This document shows positions 12,606-24,712 of a stretch of DNA of 64,000 bases, one piece after another. Each line of letters opens with the position of its first letter. The first letter of the stretch is position 1. The notes beneath the pieces were generated by a model that saw only the letters and a list, made by a program, of their open reading frames with translations, did no database searches and was not told the DNA's origin. Source of the stretch: Lineus longissimus (lineage: Eukaryota; Nemertea; Pilidiophora; Heteronemertea; Lineidae); the NCBI RefSeq assembly GCF_910592395.1, contig NC_088317.1, positions 15,502,001 to 15,566,000 of the forward strand, written 5' to 3'. The translations under genes and the position numbers were made by a program.

Positions 12606-12990
12606 TACCATGGCCAGATACTTTATATTCCATGATACTGGTTGCGGTCATAAACATGCATTAACCATAGCGACTTCTCTTGACACTTTTGACAGCTATT
12701 GAAGTAGGGTCTTAAATTCATGCTTATTTGTGGAATTATTAACATGTTAATGATCCGTTAGGGAAATTTATAGCTACTTGCAGTCTCTTGGGGTTTTTTG
12801 TATCGATGTTTGACTCATATTGTAGATCAAAAAAAGTTAACCGCAGCATCTCATCTTGGAATTTGGTAGTGAAATTTGCATTGTAACATGGTAATTTCTT
12901 GAACTTATTTGGTATAGTTTTGAAACAGGGAATTTCGGGGATGGAGATGTTGACATGAATTTCATGTTGAGATAATGCGCCTCAGTTTTG

Positions 12991-13065
12991 GCTGACATTT
13001 TAGCTCCAGCCTCGCCGTGTTGAGAGAGACAACCAATACCATTTCAACACCTCAAACTAAGCATC
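12991..13065 (+). repeat. Fragment of dispersed tttagctcc family
   Basis: This shows the same block order as the copy at 12538-12605: attttagctccagcctcgcc, then gtgttgagagagacaaccaa, then a cctcaaacta tail. The divergence is visible by eye. Confidence 0.5.
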
Positions 13066-13105
13066 GAAATGTGACTTGGCTCCTTCCGTATTCTTTATGC
13101 AATCT

Positions 13106-13137
13106 GAGCAGTTCTGGTTTCGACACCAGAACTGCTC
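13106..13137. repeat. Perfect 13-bp-arm hairpin
   Basis: The left arm gagcagttctggt and the right arm accagaactgctc are perfect reverse complements around a 6-base loop (ttcgac). No T-run follows and no gene abuts it. It is too short for a typical animal microRNA precursor, so no function is proposed. Confidence 0.7.
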
Positions 13138-15839
13138 CGGCCATGAGATGGTGCAGTGTCTGTTTTCCATAGAATACCACACTTCATAACAACAAATGCC
13201 AATCAAAGTTTGCCAAAATACAGTCAGCACTTTCCCTATCGAGGATATTCAAGAAATCTTCAACAGGTTATTCTCAAGCAGAAAGAAAGTGACTCAATTA
13301 CACTTCTTCCGAACTGGCTAATTTTCTGAACACTCTAACGAACCTGTAATGAACACTAACTGAAGGAAACACCCATTAATTTGCAATTTTGCATCCCTTG
13401 GGGGTTACTGTGCTGCAGTCATTGCTGATTATACCGAATCAATTCTTCCTGGCGTTGTTGGCAGGAAAATGGAGCATGCAGCATGCTCTCTATGACTGCA
13501 TTCAGAATTGCCGTCACTATATATGGGTGCTTTCCCAGGACCAGCTTAGATAAATCAACCTGCCCCTATAGATAAATGAAAGATGTCTTTAAATGTCAAG
13601 CCTTGGACTCATAAAGGTGCACAACCTGTCTAACATGTCTAATGTCAGAAATCCACATGAAGTTATACTGCTTCAAAGAAACATATATATGGATGGCAAA
13701 TACTCTCTGTCATAACAGAATTCTCAGTGCCCTTTGCTGTGAACATTGCCACACTCTCCAGTGTCTCTGCGTTGCAGAGGTAACCAGAGCTGGTAATGAG
13801 CAGCAAAGGAGTTAGCACCCATTAATGAGGTGATAGATCTGAGATCGTATTCAGTAACTAGTGTATGCATTCTAATTAACATGATCAATGTAACCTTAGT
13901 AGGGCTTTCAAGGAGTTCTGGTGTTCTCATTTGGATTTCAAAGCGAAGGTTCTGTCTGGTACACATTAAAGTGATATTGCCCAACACTTCAGTTGTTGTG
14001 ACTTTGTCCTCAAAAAAAATGCTTTGGGATAGTTGGAAGTTATATTCAAATACCACAGGATCTCTTTCAGTCTCAGTGCTCTACAGTTATTATATTGTTG
14101 AAGAAGCCTTTCACAGCCTACAAAAAGAATGTGCGTGGCAGGATGACATCATTTTAACTATTAGCTTATATGAAGTATTTCTGCCAATGAAAAGATTTGG
14201 CATAACAGGACAACCACACTTTAACAGTAAGCTTAATGAATAGTTCTTCTGCCAACAAAACAAACATTTCATGCCAGGCTGACATCACTTGAACACTAAG
14301 TTTATATCAAAATTTTCTGACAACAAAAAGATTTTGCATGGCAGGATAACATCACGCTTGTATTAATGCAAAGGGGCTAATGCGACTTTAACAAACATGA
14401 GCATCCTCCTGCTGCTTTCTCAACATATCTACTTGGCATGAATCGGGTTATAAAAAAACACAACTATCAGTTTCACAGGTTCCTCTTTCACCAAGGTGCA
14501 TGAAAGCTCATCATGCTGTAGCATAAAATATTAACACTGCAATCATGGGGTGAAGTCTTATTTTGTAAAGTGACGTTTATCTAACAATGTCCAGGGATGT
14601 CAAAATCTTGTTTTTGGCAGATTTCAGACTTTTGCCTCTTAGTAAATGATGAATCTGATAGCTGCTATAGACAGATCTCTTTCTCTGCTTTCTGCGGGTC
14701 TTTGAATTTTAAAAATCGGACCAAAAATAAACATTTTAGGAGCACTTTTGTGCAAGAGAGTGCTGATCAAAGGGAAGGTCTTCAACAAAAAATAAATTTC
14801 AGACATGTTGCTTTAGCTCATTGGCATCCCTGCTTGTCTAAAGCAATACATTTACAGCTGAAAGGATCTGTATGGAGAAAGATATATGATCATGTACGCC
14901 TTCTCCATAATTATCCAAATGCGGAGTCATTACTAGCATTACCAAGTAATATTCTCGGCTAGCTGTAAACACAATCTCTCTATTGTTGATGGTTGGGATT
15001 TATGAGAGAAGCAACCACTGTACCCAGGTTTAATGATGATGGCTAGCATCCAACATGACAACTGACAACATGGTTTATCCTCAACTAGATTTGCCAATAG
15101 CCTGCTCCAGCTCATCAATCTCTCTTTTGGTAATGTTCAAGTCATCCAAAGTGTGATTGGTACATCAGTCACTTGTAGACAATGACGAGAATGACAAGAA
15201 TACATCAGTCTTGAAATCTTATTCGAACATTGGGACAGCTGTATTCTAAAAGTAGATCAAGTCATAGTTGGCCATTGGGTACCTGCATTTGAAAAGAAGT
15301 AGATTAGTAATGTTGATAGAGACATGCTAAGCCAAGCCCAAATCAATTCAAAAGCCACATCTTCATGGGTAAAAGGTAAAATAGGCTACGGTAAAAGGGA
15401 ACGTGCCATGTGGTTTATTGCAGATCCCTGCCCCCCTACACAATCACACACATTGTAGCTGCAGCTCTTACAAACTAAGATCTGTGTCTTTGAGGGCATG
15501 TATTGTGTCCCTGGTTGTTGTGTCTCCATCCTTGTGAGCTGCCTTGTATTGCTTGTCATCAAAATAGGACTTCGTACCCGATGCTATCGGGGTATAACAA
15601 TATTTCTTCTTACTTTGAGTTATCAATACTATGAATGATGGCACTGGAACTCATTTGTGCCGAACGTTAGTGGACAAAGAAATCGCTTTGTCAGCCGTGA
15701 TAGTGAAGGGAATGGGTATTAACTTGAATGCCTCAATTCCCTGCAATTTCCTTTCTATTCGTCTCCAGCCAGAAATGCCGCTAAAGACATCATTTGGTTA
15801 TGGCTGGTATCAATCAAAAGTCTGAATTCGGGTATTTAG

Positions 15840-17160
15840 CGTGATAGACTGGACAGAATTTTTGTGTGTCGTGTCTCATGAGGCTGGATGACAAAATCAC
15901 ATGCTTGGCTGTCATGACAGGCAGTTTCCAGTTAAGTTATCTTGGGGAGAAGCTTATCAGCCATTCTTAATTGTTACTGACAATCAGTGAAGTGCTCACT
16001 GACTGTCATTTTTGCCAAAGATGAGCAAATTTTGTGTCTTTTCCATATGATCTTCAAGTGATATGGCTAGACACAAACTCCTCAGACATCAAAACGTCTC
16101 ACTTCAAAACAAGGATAGCATTTATGAATTTCTATTAGCTTGGTTTATCTTACCCGATCTGATGTATTCAATGGGTAATGGAAAAAGCTATTGACAAATC
16201 AAGTGGTCAGTAACATTTGATTGTCAGATGTCAAGTAGTTTGGTGGTCGTCATCCCAAGAGGATGTCTTGCCTGATGGGGTCTGGCATCTAAACCACATG
16301 CTGTCTCGATCTGATACCTCCCAGGGTTGTTTCGAGTTGAGTGATCTTGTTGATTAGATTGGCAGTCAACCTTGTCACAAAAATGAAGGGACCAGACTTC
16401 ATCTGTGATGGATGTCATCTTTGTCAAATATCTCTGTTAACCCTCAAAGAGTATTGGCCAGACACACATATCTTGAAAACATCTCACTTAAAAACCATGA
16501 TAGCACTTTGTGTTACCTTGTGTTTGTTTTAGCTTTGGTTTGATATATGGTGTTGGTAAAAGCTATTGACAGATCAAGTAGACAATGAAATCAGCTGTCA
16601 GATGTCATGCTGTTAGTTGGTCATCATCCCAAGTGATGGGGCTCGGTGATGAAGTCACATCCTTGGATGCTTCCCTCATACAGATTCAAGATGCTTTATC
16701 GTGATGAGTAGCCATTCTCATAACTTACAATCAGGACCAGACTGCCAGTGTAGTAGCTGTCGTATTCACAAAGTATATGTCTTTTCCATATGATCGGAAC
16801 AAAACATTTCAGCTTTTGAGTATATCTGCTTGTAAACAAGAAAGCACTTTGGTACTTCTAGTAGGTTTGGTTTATCGACTTATGCCTGATGTATGGTACT
16901 GGAAAAAGAAATTGACAAATCAAGTGGACAAGAAAATCTGTTTGTCAGACATGTCAGATGCCGTATTGTTTGGCGGTCATCATCTCAAATGGGTGTCTTG
17001 GCTGATGAGGCTGAGCCTGAATATGGCATGCTTTCTCAATCTGATTCCCTCAACGGCTGTTTCCAGTTGATTTATCACTGGGATTAGATTGGTAGTCGTC
17101 CTTCTTACTAAAGTTGGGGACCAGGCTGCTTTGTGGTGGCTGCCATTTTTGCCGAAGATG
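15840..17160 (+). repeat. Tandem array, unit about 350-375 bp
   Basis: A landmark, aaaagctattgacaaatcaag and its variants, recurs at about 16184, 16558 and 16905. Around it recur gtcagatgtca, tggtcgtcatcccaag, cttggctgatgagg and ttgattagattggcagtc blocks. An earlier partial unit starts near 15840 (gatagactggacag, cttggctgtcatgacagg, ccatttttgccaaagatg). The copies are strongly diverged, indicating an old array of about 3.5 units. Open frames inside it (for example 16777-17070) are not conserved between units. Confidence 0.7.
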
Positions 17161-18119
17161 TAAAAGAAAAGTAAGTTTTTCTTTTTGTAGCATGTGTAAC
17201 CCTCTACAGTTCATTTTACTTTGATTTTTTATGACGATTTTGGCCAATCATTGCCATTTAATTTCGCCACCTAAAAATACAGAAAAATCTACAAAGTTCG
17301 AATAAAATTATGATTGGGCTGATTTAGGGTTGGTATGTTACATATTTAATAAGAATTCTTCAGTCACTGACATTCATCATGTTCATGAAAAACGTGTGGA
17401 AAGCCTCATTTATCACTTACACCTCCTCATGATATATAGCATCTCTGACGAACAATAAACACCAAAGTTATATCCTCAGACGCTCATTGTAGGACATGCG
17501 AATGTCTAATTTAATCATCGAAACCCATGTTGATTGCCCAAGCTAGTGCCATTCATCACTGGGTGACAGAATGAGGGAATTAAGAATGCAAAGGTCGTGA
17601 CGATTCTTAAGGTTCATCTGTCTGGGAAAGGGCAGAATACTTTTCGGGAAATGTTCTGGCCCTAAGTTTGTTAAAAGAAACTTTTTTGAAAGAAATGTAA
17701 GGGACTTTGAAATGTTCAGGATTACTTGAAAAATTGAAGATATTTGGACTACATGACTATGCATTGAACCAGGTCGAGCTGTTCCTTTTGGTTTTGCCGA
17801 GGGAGGTATTGAGACGAAAGGCATGTTGGTTGCTTGAGCCTCCATTAGGGTGCGTATCCATCGGCCGTTTCCTTGTGAACTTATTGACTTGTGGCTTTGT
17901 TTCCATTGTCTCTTTAACGTAACATCCATTTCTCATAACAGGCAACCCGATATCTGTCACAATGCCATCTCGTTCTTTTTCGTGTTCTTGGATCAAAAAG
18001 TGCAACCTCTCAATGAACCATGTGAATGGCAAGCCAAAGCAGTGTGCACATTGTTAACATGTCTTGATAACACGTTCCGTGAGCCAGGGCAGAATAGCAG
18101 ACCAACTGCTCTCCATGGA

Positions 18120-18430
18120 TATATAAAGGACATCCCAAGATGCTATGAAGTTACTCAAGGATACCAGACAATTTCCTCAGAGCACCAGTTAACCAGAGGA
18201 CTATTCTTGGAGTATCCTGCTGTTTAGCGCTGGGGGTGTAATAGACGCTGGAGGAGGGAATCGGTCGGGAGGTTTTGTATTAGTTCTCAAAGATATCCTG
18301 TGAATACTTATCTATACCGCCGGAAAGGATATCTCAAGAAGTTGGTGGCTAGTTTAGGATATCAGGCGGTTTCCTCTGACAGGCTTGAGGGCCAATTAAC
18401 TATGGGAAGATTGCTTAGGGATTTCCTGAT
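18120..18430 (+). repeat. Degenerate direct duplication (two units)
   Basis: The block around 18130-18215 (ggacatcccaagatgc, ggataccagacaatttcctc, ccagttaaccagagg) resembles the block around 18322-18428 (ggatatctcaagaagtt, ggatatcaggcggtttcctc, ccaattaactatggg) in the same order. Both units have an open frame reading GYQ..SS, but in different contexts. This could be a remnant of a repeat-bearing coding sequence or simple duplication; I cannot decide. Confidence 0.4.
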
Positions 18431-18955
18431 GGCGAGCTCTGGGGGTTACCATTTAACATGTTTGATAGACACTGAAAAAGGGAACTGGTTGGTGATGTGA
18501 TTGTTCAATATCTAAAGCGCCATGCTAGGAAGCGATTTAATTTGCCGCTACATTCGCTGGTATGCCATCCTGGGGTAACCAGTGGTTTTCAATATACTCC
18601 TATTCGTGATATTTCCAATGTATTTGTAATAACGAATCTCAGGATGTTACTATGCAGACAAAAAGATAGCTCGTACGCGAGTTAAACCGGATATGTTTGG
18701 GTTTGATATTGATTGCCGGTCGCCGCCATCACCAAATGTTGTCACAGGCAGCTGCGATCTGCGATGACAACCACAAAAGAACGATTCTTGTCGTATGCGG
18801 CCATGATTGTTGGTTGCAAAGATTTAAATCCCGAGTGTCATCAGCTTCTTCAGATGATGGTGAAACACACAAGAGTCAATTCCGCTTGATCTTTGGACAG
18901 CAACTTACAATCATAAGCTGTTCCTCTAATCTCTCATCACTTCCAATTTCTTTTT

Positions 18956-19410
18956 AGCTCAGCTGACAAAGTCAGCGGAGCTAGTCAAATAGCTATTCGA
19001 TTGGTGTCCGTCCTTCCACCCATCCTGCCATCCTTCCATCATGCCATCTGTAGACAAAGTTGGGCATTTTGTAATCATACAACCGAGGCACTTCAAATCT
19101 AGTCTTGCTTATAAACACCGCAGAAAATGTTGCTTACGGAAAAAAATTTGGGCGATTCGACTCAAATTCAGCTCCCCAGGGGGCAAAATGCGTAAATGAA
19201 AAAAAAATTTTTTGACGCTCTTTTCCAGCAGATAAAAGCTTAAAATAAAGTTGAAAAGGTCTTCATGATACAGAAGTTTTGATATAAAATAGATTAGTGT
19301 CGATTTATATCACCAGTTGGCGGTAGTGAGCAAAACTGTTGTTTGACCCCGGATGACCCCGCTTTAAATTTCCCGCCTAGGTTACCTGGAGTACTATCGT
19401 CAAAAAAATG
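18956..19410 (+). mobile_element. Dispersed element with AGCTCAGCTGA head, copy 1
   Basis: It starts agctcagctgacaaagtcag followed by cggagct, a head with internal dyad symmetry, then a ctgtccgtcc..ccatcctgcc-like run. A related copy begins at 58582 (agctcagctgatgaaagtca) and shares downstream landmarks: cacttcaaatct, then a gattcgactcaaattc / ggttcgacttaaattc segment. No protein is encoded. It is a non-autonomous repeat whose right boundary I cannot fix. Confidence 0.55.
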
Positions 19411-20409
19411 GCGGTGACATTTTTATTTCTACCGGAGCGATGATTTTGAAAGTGACGAATTTTCTTTTTTAAGCCTTTACGGAAACGTATTTTGGTACGA
19501 AACTTCACACGTTTATAGAAAAGATCAACGAGAATGTGTTCAAATGCCCTCATAACGATGAGTTCAACAGAATTTGGTCAAAACAACCTTCGAATGGAGT
19601 CAACTTTCTTTGCGAAATTGAAGCGACGACCTCATTATTTATCGTAATTTATGCAGATCTGAGTCCAGCTGATGGGTGATGTTCTGCTATTGGAAACTTC
19701 GGAAATTAGTTCTATTAGTTCTCCTATTCTGCAGGAGTATATTATAGCCATTGATGTTGACAGCTAAAAGCACGAAAACTTTGTTCAGGTTTCTCGTCCA
19801 ATCACGTGACCTCTCCAACACTCGATAATGCACTCTTTTCGTCCACGTTTTAGGCCAATCTTCGGCCTGAACATGAAATCTAATAAGCGCAGTACTTAAA
19901 TCAGATGTTTCTCTCGCCTTGAAAACATTCCTGGGTAAAATCCATTGAGATTAGCCGAGTTAATCCACTTTTTCCGTGCCTAAAATCTCTGCCGCTGAAT
20001 TCTATAAATAGAAACTATTAACATCGCGGCAGTGTGGTTCCCATTGTGCGCCCTCCCACTTCACACCATGTCAGGAACTTTTACAGAGAGAGAGGGCGTG
20101 CGGTAAGAAGAATGGCCAAAATGACGTCACGTTTTCCTGGCAATGTCTCTTGCCAGCATCTTTACAGACAACGTTAGAACTAGAAAACGAATATGTTAAT
20201 TTGCAAATTTAAAAGCAGATTTCACCACTAACCAGCCAAATCGGAATACGACGGCGCAAAATGTTCTCGCTTTCCTCCTGCTAAAAAACCTTGTTCCCGC
20301 ACTCCTATTTTAATTTATGCCAAGGAATATGATATGATCTGTTTTCACTTTTTTGTAATTAAATGGTATTCATATAATGAGATCAATAGTAGTGTCCGTG
20401 TCAGATCCC

Positions 20410-20447
20410 ATCATGGAGGTATAAATAATTATTTATACCTCCATGAT
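20410..20447. repeat. 38-bp perfect palindrome
   Basis: The sequence is perfectly self-complementary with no spacer: atcatggaggtataaata on the left and its reverse complement on the right, meeting at the centre. A direct duplex palindrome this long is unlikely by chance. It may be an abutting pair of inverted transposon ends, but no second copy is seen in the window. Confidence 0.8.
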
Positions 20448-22395
20448 CACATCGTTCAACTAGTCTTCTCTCCCCAGCCCAGGTGCCTCACACGGACCTT
20501 CACGTCCCCATACTCAAGACCAACTCTTACAATATCGCCCTCAAAACAACCCTGGAGTCATGAATTCACAGGTGCTCCTGTGAAATCTCAGTTCTAGTTT
20601 ATTTATCAAACTTTATCGAGGGTTATCGAATCGAATGGATGTGTCGATCGTCGGGGCGGATTGTATGTGGTTAGGTTGTGCGTCCAAGGCGATTAGGTCA
20701 TTCAGTTAGTTTGAGAAAGATCATGATCATGAAGATGCGTGTTGTGTTATCATAACTGGAAAATAAGTTGAAGTTACTATTAGTACTACGATTCTTACAT
20801 GAGTAAAAAGTAGACGTTTTAAGCAACACAATAATGTTACTCCCATAAAAAAACTGTCAATTCTCCTTACCACTCACAGAAGCCAAGCGATTGCTGTTAA
20901 GTTATGCAGGGGCTTAATCAATTACTTGCACTCCATGTGGGGTGAATAACATTACCTTTTGAACGGCTGGCTGTAGGGGGATGATTGGAACAGCCGGTAT
21001 ACCTGCTGACCTGCTGAACCGAGGTTAATGTTATTTTCAATCCACGATTGCAGGTCACCTGATTTTCGAGATTTCGCGGGAAATGAAATTGTAAACAAAC
21101 GCATGTGTGCAGTTCAAATGTAAACAAAAATGTATTTTTGGTACTTTTGGTTGCTGGACTTGGGTTTTCCCGCAGTTAGGAGCTGGATCAAATTGGTGGT
21201 CTATTGTGCTGTTTTAGTCAGAGGTAGCCCTTGATTATGAAGGGATTTTCAAATTAAGGTGACCATAGTCTTTTATGTGCTCAGCTCACCACAGCTTTCA
21301 ATACTTGATGTATCTGAAGAGGCGCGCGGAACCTGACATGGCCTTACCAAGGAGCTGCTAACTTTGCCTTTTTGGCTGAGACATTGCTTCATGTAGGACT
21401 AGGAGGAGCACGCATTTTAAAGTTCTAGTAGTGATAGTTGGTTCGAGCCATTTGGAAGCCGACATGTGAAGGCCTATCTGGGTTCTCCTTCTTCTCCGTA
21501 TAAAAAGGGGCATATTGCTGACTAAGGAACAAGGCATATTGACATTGCCTCATCATCTCTATGGGACCAATTGATATACTTTTATATGCACGCATACATC
21601 GTGCCATTTCAGGGTCCGAGTCTGTGGACAATTGGTTTGATTAATTTGTCTCTTCGATATTGCTCCTTTATTGCATTAGATTTTCATCGCAATTCGATCT
21701 ATTCAAGATAAGCCAATTTGAACCTGTCTGCGCCAAGGATAGATTGGTTCCAGATCGACTCACTATGACTAGGAATACGCAGTAGAGCACAATGTCATGA
21801 AAAACGACCCTTTGTATTGTAAATTCCAATCACCTGCAGGACAGGTCAATTTCTCTCAATAAAATTAATTTTGTTGACTCCTGTAATCTCTACCTTATTA
21901 AAAAAAAAAGAAAGTGGTGCTAGTCCCAAACTGGTAATTTCTATTTATTTTGACCTCTGTTAAATCATGATACCTCTCAATTACAGACAGCATTTTGTAT
22001 CCTTGTGCTGTACAACCCAGCCTGGACATACCACAGTTGTCCATGGAGAAGTCTCATCCTCTCTGACACTTTTTTTCTGTAAAGCTACTGATACAACATG
22101 CTGAACTAGGGATATCTTCCGTTGCCTCCTGTAATGTTTACATACCATGGCTGATTAGTTCAATCATATTTCATCCACCTGGCAGCTCTGCATTGGAAAT
22201 TTTAGTGGTATAACGTGTTCTCTTGACCTTCAAACAGTAGTATAAAGCCGATATTTACTACTTTATACCCTCAGTCCTATGTTATTAGGTCATCCAGCTG
22301 AGCGCCAGGCCCTTGGGCCTCTTGTTCAGATTTCGTGTTGAGAGGTAACTGTTTCATGCCAGTCGATGACAGATCTATGCCTGTGTGTGTTTTGA

Positions 22396-22547
<152 letters not shown>

Positions 22548-22686
22548 GTAAGTATTCAGGGAATTGGTGCAAAATATAGACGCAGTCAAAATCACAGTTC
22601 AGTGTCAGTATTGGCTGTCTCTCCAAGCGCTGCTTGGGTAATGTGTTATTTTGCCTAAAATCTTGGCTACCGCTGCGGTTTTTGCC

Positions 22687-22750
22687 TACAGTTTAGCTCC
22701 ACCCTTGCAGTGTTTCGTGAGACAAATGATACCTCCAGTTTGGTACATGT
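22687..22750 (+). repeat. Fragment of dispersed tttagctcc family
   Basis: It carries cagtttagctccacccttgc, gtgtttcgtgagacaaatga and a ctccagtttggt tail, in the same order as the fragments at 12538 and 12991 and as the right arm of the foldback element at 4054-4224. Confidence 0.5.
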
Positions 22751-24667
22751 ATCAGTTCCTTAAAATCATTCATATAAACTGTGTCAATCTTCAAGTTGAC
22801 TCGGTAGAGTGTACTACCTTCAGGGATCTCCGGTTTTGTCCATAGACAAAGGACAAAAGACTCAATATCATATAGCCCCAGTTTAACAGTATTCATACTC
22901 TCTCTAGAATATGAAACAGTTATCCCAGTTAGCGAGAGCACTTTGACCTATAACACCAACTTGTGAGGGGGATGAGTCTTTCAGACACCATGACCAACAA
23001 GTATTTCCATGAGACCCCATGACCATGGAACGGATGGCAATTTTCCACTTGGACATGAGTATAGATATTTTAAAGATTGGTTGACACTGTTAATGGTCAA
23101 CTTGTAAAGTATGACAAGTGTGTTGATCCTGGGGTGTTGATGTTTACATTTCCTTTGGAAGTGTTGTTTACGTATGTCACTGCAAGCAGACGTCTGGAAA
23201 GTTCTGCAGATGGCCGACCAGTAGGAATTTCTATACATTTGAGCTCCGTTAATGGACATGTATGTGTATGGGAGGAACGTCAGAGTCTAGGTAGATCTTC
23301 TCGCCCTGCCTGCCCAAGTTGGGCAGGACTCAGCACCTTGACCACATTAGCTTGTCCTGTGCCGGCAATTGAAAGAAAGAAAAACAATTGTGTGGAATGC
23401 TCTTGTTAACCTGTAAGAGTTTTTCACAGACATTTTTTTTAAACCGAGTGTGTATCAGTCGGTAATTGTGGTGAAATTCCCTGGCAGTTTCCAACCAGAT
23501 AATGGTGCAGATTGGCATCACATTGATTCGGCAAATCTCTGATAAACTGCTGAATAATTGAGTCGACCAAATAATTGGACTCCTCAGACATCTGTGGGGA
23601 ACATCGATATAATGATCCGTCTGCCCTAGGCTCGGATTTCTTGCTTCAGTAAGTGATCTCCAATTAAAGGCGAAGTATAGGCACCAAAAGAGTAATTTTA
23701 CAACTTCCAATGAAGCTGGATATGCACAGATTTCCCCCCCAGTAAATGCTATTCTGAAACACCTGGGGGTTCTCTTTCATATGGTTTTAGATCGCAGAGA
23801 GTAACAACAGGGTTAGTCTCTTGGCTACTCTCATGTTGGCCAAGACCTCAGCTCTGCCTCGATTTGGTCAACATTCTAACCCCACCCTTGCGATTTTAGT
23901 CCACCAAGCAGTTCCTCTAATTATCAATTCCTTAAGACAGAATGGATGTCATCCTTGGAGATCATCAATATCATGACAATTTCCCATGTGCCCAAATTAA
24001 AAAATTCTTTACGTATTAAAATTCATTTCTCACGTTACAAGTCTGTTTACCAGTAATATGGCAAGTATTGGCAACACATTGATCCCAGACATTTCTGATA
24101 AACTGCTGAATAATTTATTCCAGCAAATAATTGGCCTCCGCAGACCCACAGACCATCTTCTGTGGAGATCATCTATATAATGATCAGTTGGTGCCCTGGA
24201 AATAAATTTCTTGCTTTATTATTCATCATAATTATGGCAATGAAGGTATTCTTATGGAGGTTGGGAGATGATTATCAAACTCTGATGTCTGATGATGATC
24301 AGATCATTTAGGTTTCGTCTCAGGGCACGCTTTTGGTTTCTCACACTTCTAAAAGTTCAAAATCCTGCTCCCCCTCCGCTCCAGTCTGTTCCTGAGTGGC
24401 ATGTTTTAATTTCCTGGGGAAGGGGTCATTTTGAGTTAAAACTTGTGTGTAAATTCCCCGAGAAAATGTAAAATGGAGGTCTATTTTGGGAACAATTCTT
24501 ACATCTTGTCAAAAGAGATGCATTTAAGTATTAAACATCATAAAAGAGAGAATCATGTACTGAAGTGGTTAACAGGGTCATTTGCTTTGCTTGACCTGGC
24601 CTAGCCAGATGCAAGAAATCTCAGTTTTTGGCTCACCGTAAGGGGAGTCTATACGATAGCGCTGTGT

Positions 24668-24670
<3 letters not shown>

Positions 24671-24700
<30 letters not shown>
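24671..24700 (+). repeat. (TCG)10 microsatellite
   Basis: Ten uninterrupted TCG units sit immediately before the first unit of the 302-bp satellite. The junction (gctgtgtccg / tatcctaaca) suggests the microsatellite is part of the leading end of the repeat family. Confidence 0.95.
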
Positions 24701-24701
<1 letters not shown>

Positions 24702-24712
24702 ATCCTAACAGT

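Noticed and set aside
13106-13137. microRNA precursor
   Set aside because: Arms are only 13 bp with a 6-base loop, too short for an animal pre-miRNA stem.
13830-14243. 137-codon plus-strand open frame
   Set aside because: No recognisable domain, AT-rich composition like the surrounding intron, an overlapping opposite-strand frame of similar length, and no splice or start support.
14597-14962. 121-codon plus-strand open frame
   Set aside because: Starts at a TTG, matches nothing known to me and shows no repeat or motif; length is within what chance gives in 64 kb.
17543-18227. Overlapping open frames of 125-128 codons on both strands
   Set aside because: They overlap antisense to each other and neither has a known domain. 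The plus-strand one includes one unit of the degenerate duplication at 18120-18430, so a decayed repeat is the simpler reading.
23077-23409. 110-codon frame with a short NGHVCVWEE stretch suggestive of a WD repeat
   Set aside because: Only a few residues resemble a WD motif; there is no repeat periodicity, splice support or neighbouring blades.
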